Below, in pieces: positions 63,422 to 64,000 of a stretch of DNA of 64,000 nucleotides. Source of the stretch: Hydrogenophaga sp. IBVHS1 (GTDB lineage Bacteria; Pseudomonadota; Gammaproteobacteria; Burkholderiales; Burkholderiaceae_C); assembly GCF_002127265.1 (NCBI RefSeq), contig NZ_NFUU01000001.1, forward strand, positions 868,001 to 932,000, written 5' to 3'. Each line of letters opens with the position of its first letter. Position 1 is the stretch's first letter. The notes beneath the pieces are model-generated. The model worked only from the letters and a program-made list of their open reading frames with translations, ran no database searches and was not told where the DNA came from. Both the position numbers and the translations under genes were made by a program.

Positions 63422-64000
63422 TCAGGGCATGAAGGTGCCACCGTTGACGTCGAAGACGGCGCCGGTGATGAAAGAAGATCCGTCGCCGGCGAGAAAGCTC
63501 ACCACCGAGGCGATTTCTCCGGGGTCGCCGTAGCGGCCCAGCGGGACGCTGCGCGCAAAGGCGGCGCGCACTTCGGGCGAGGAGCCGGCGGTCATGGCGC
63601 TTTCGATGGGACCTGGCGCCACGCAGTTGGCGGTGATGCCGTCGGGCGCGCCTTCGAGCGCGGCGATGCGGGTGAATCCGATCTGCCCGGCCTTGGTGGC
63701 GGCGTAGTGGGCACTGGCCACCGGCGAGGCGGTGCGGCCCCCGCGGGAAGAGATGTTGATGATCCGCCCCCAGCGGTGCCGGCGCATCAGCGGCATCACA
63801 CGCTGGCAGAACACGAACGACGCGGTCAGGTTGATGGCGATCACCTCCTGCCACTGCGCCATCGGGATCTGTTCGATGAGGAACTTGCCGCCCTCGCGCT
63901 TGGGGTGCACGCCGGCGTTGTTCACCAGCACATCGCAGCGGCCATACCGCGCCTCCACGTCGGCCACTGCCGTGTGGATCGCGGCTTCGTCGGACACATC
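63422..64000 (-). CDS. Short-chain dehydrogenase/reductase (5' end outside window)
   Basis: About 192 C-terminal residues are visible. They contain NNAGVHPK, Ser in NISSRGG, and YAATK as YxxxK, then SAMTAGSSPEVRAAFARSVPLGRYGDP and the closing VFDVNGGTF. The frame stays open to the window edge, so the N-terminal cofactor site lies beyond it. It is the first visible gene of the minus-strand operon ending with SMP-30. Confidence 0.85.
   Translation of the reverse strand, partial: DVSDEAAIHTAVADVEARYGRCDVLVNNAGVHPKREGGKFLIEQIPMAQWQEVIAINLTASFVFCQRVMPLMRRHRWGRIINISSRGGRTASPVASAHYAATKAGQIGFTRIAALEGAPDGITANCVAPGPIESAMTAGSSPEVRAAFARSVPLGRYGDPGEIASVVSFLAGDGSSFITGAVFDVNGGTFMP

Overview
The window is about 64 kb of GC-rich DNA from a betaproteobacterium, most likely Burkholderiales and probably Comamonadaceae-like. 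This is inferred from six tripartite-tricarboxylate (TctC/Bug) binding proteins, from codon and GC use, and from an intergenic repeat of a type I associate with that family. The window is almost entirely catabolic accessory DNA: about 62 protein genes in short divergent operons. I saw no rRNA, tRNA, CRISPR array, transposase or phage gene, and no gene-free stretch above 300 bases.

Layout. 1-6395: end of a Baeyer-Villiger-type monooxygenase, a Gfo/Idh/MocA oxidoreductase, then an operon of KstD-like dehydrogenase, PRISE-type enone reductase, TIM-barrel isomerase and SDR. 6400-10100: a TRAP transporter split by an opposite-strand gene. 10101-15476: SDR, TctC and two tandem D-aminoacylase-type amidohydrolases. 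15679-22932: SDR, aldo/keto reductase, quinone oxidoreductase, EthD-like protein, beta-hydroxyacid dehydrogenase, second KstD-like enzyme and a gentisate dioxygenase-like cupin. 23040-29727: TctC, two SDRs, a FadR-type regulator, ALDH and GMC oxidoreductase. 29775-37005: second TRAP system, MarR regulator, complete BVMO, divergent alpha/beta hydrolase and aldo/keto reductase. 37058-41554: acyl-CoA operon (small protein, AMACR, double-hotdog thioesterase, NUDT19-like Nudix, enoyl-CoA hydratase remnant, CoA-transferase). 41547-45884: EthD, TctC, FAH, TctC, NTF2-like. 46005-52852: CoA-transferase, DUF2889, TctC, nitroreductase, atypical thiolase with DUF35 partner, TctC, NTF2-like. 52880-59281: second FadR-type regulator and an ABC transporter with a permease-ATPase-ATPase fusion. 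59291-64000: SMP-30, AA_synth, beta-hydroxyacid dehydrogenase, acyl-CoA ligase and SDR.

How it works together. The inferred theme is breakdown of alicyclic, terpenoid or steroid-like ketones and acids. The steps would be uptake (TRAP, ABC, Bug receptors), alcohol and enone redox chemistry (SDR, AKR, GMC, KstD-like, PRISE), ring oxygenation to a lactone (BVMO), lactone or ester hydrolysis, aldehyde oxidation, CoA activation (ligase, type III CoA-transferases), epimerisation (AMACR) and carbon-carbon cleavage (thiolase-like/DUF35). The substrate cannot be read from sequence.

The most striking signal is regulatory. A palindrome TGGT-N3-ACCA occurs, perfect or nearly so, in the divergent intergenic regions and before three further operons, about 13 sites. 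Two FadR-subfamily GntR regulators are encoded, each beside a copy. A second, unrelated palindrome (TCAACCTA-N-TAGGTTGA type, inside a conserved ~40-bp block) occurs twice, once upstream of the BVMO-MarR pair. Together these suggest one catabolic regulon under two layers of control.
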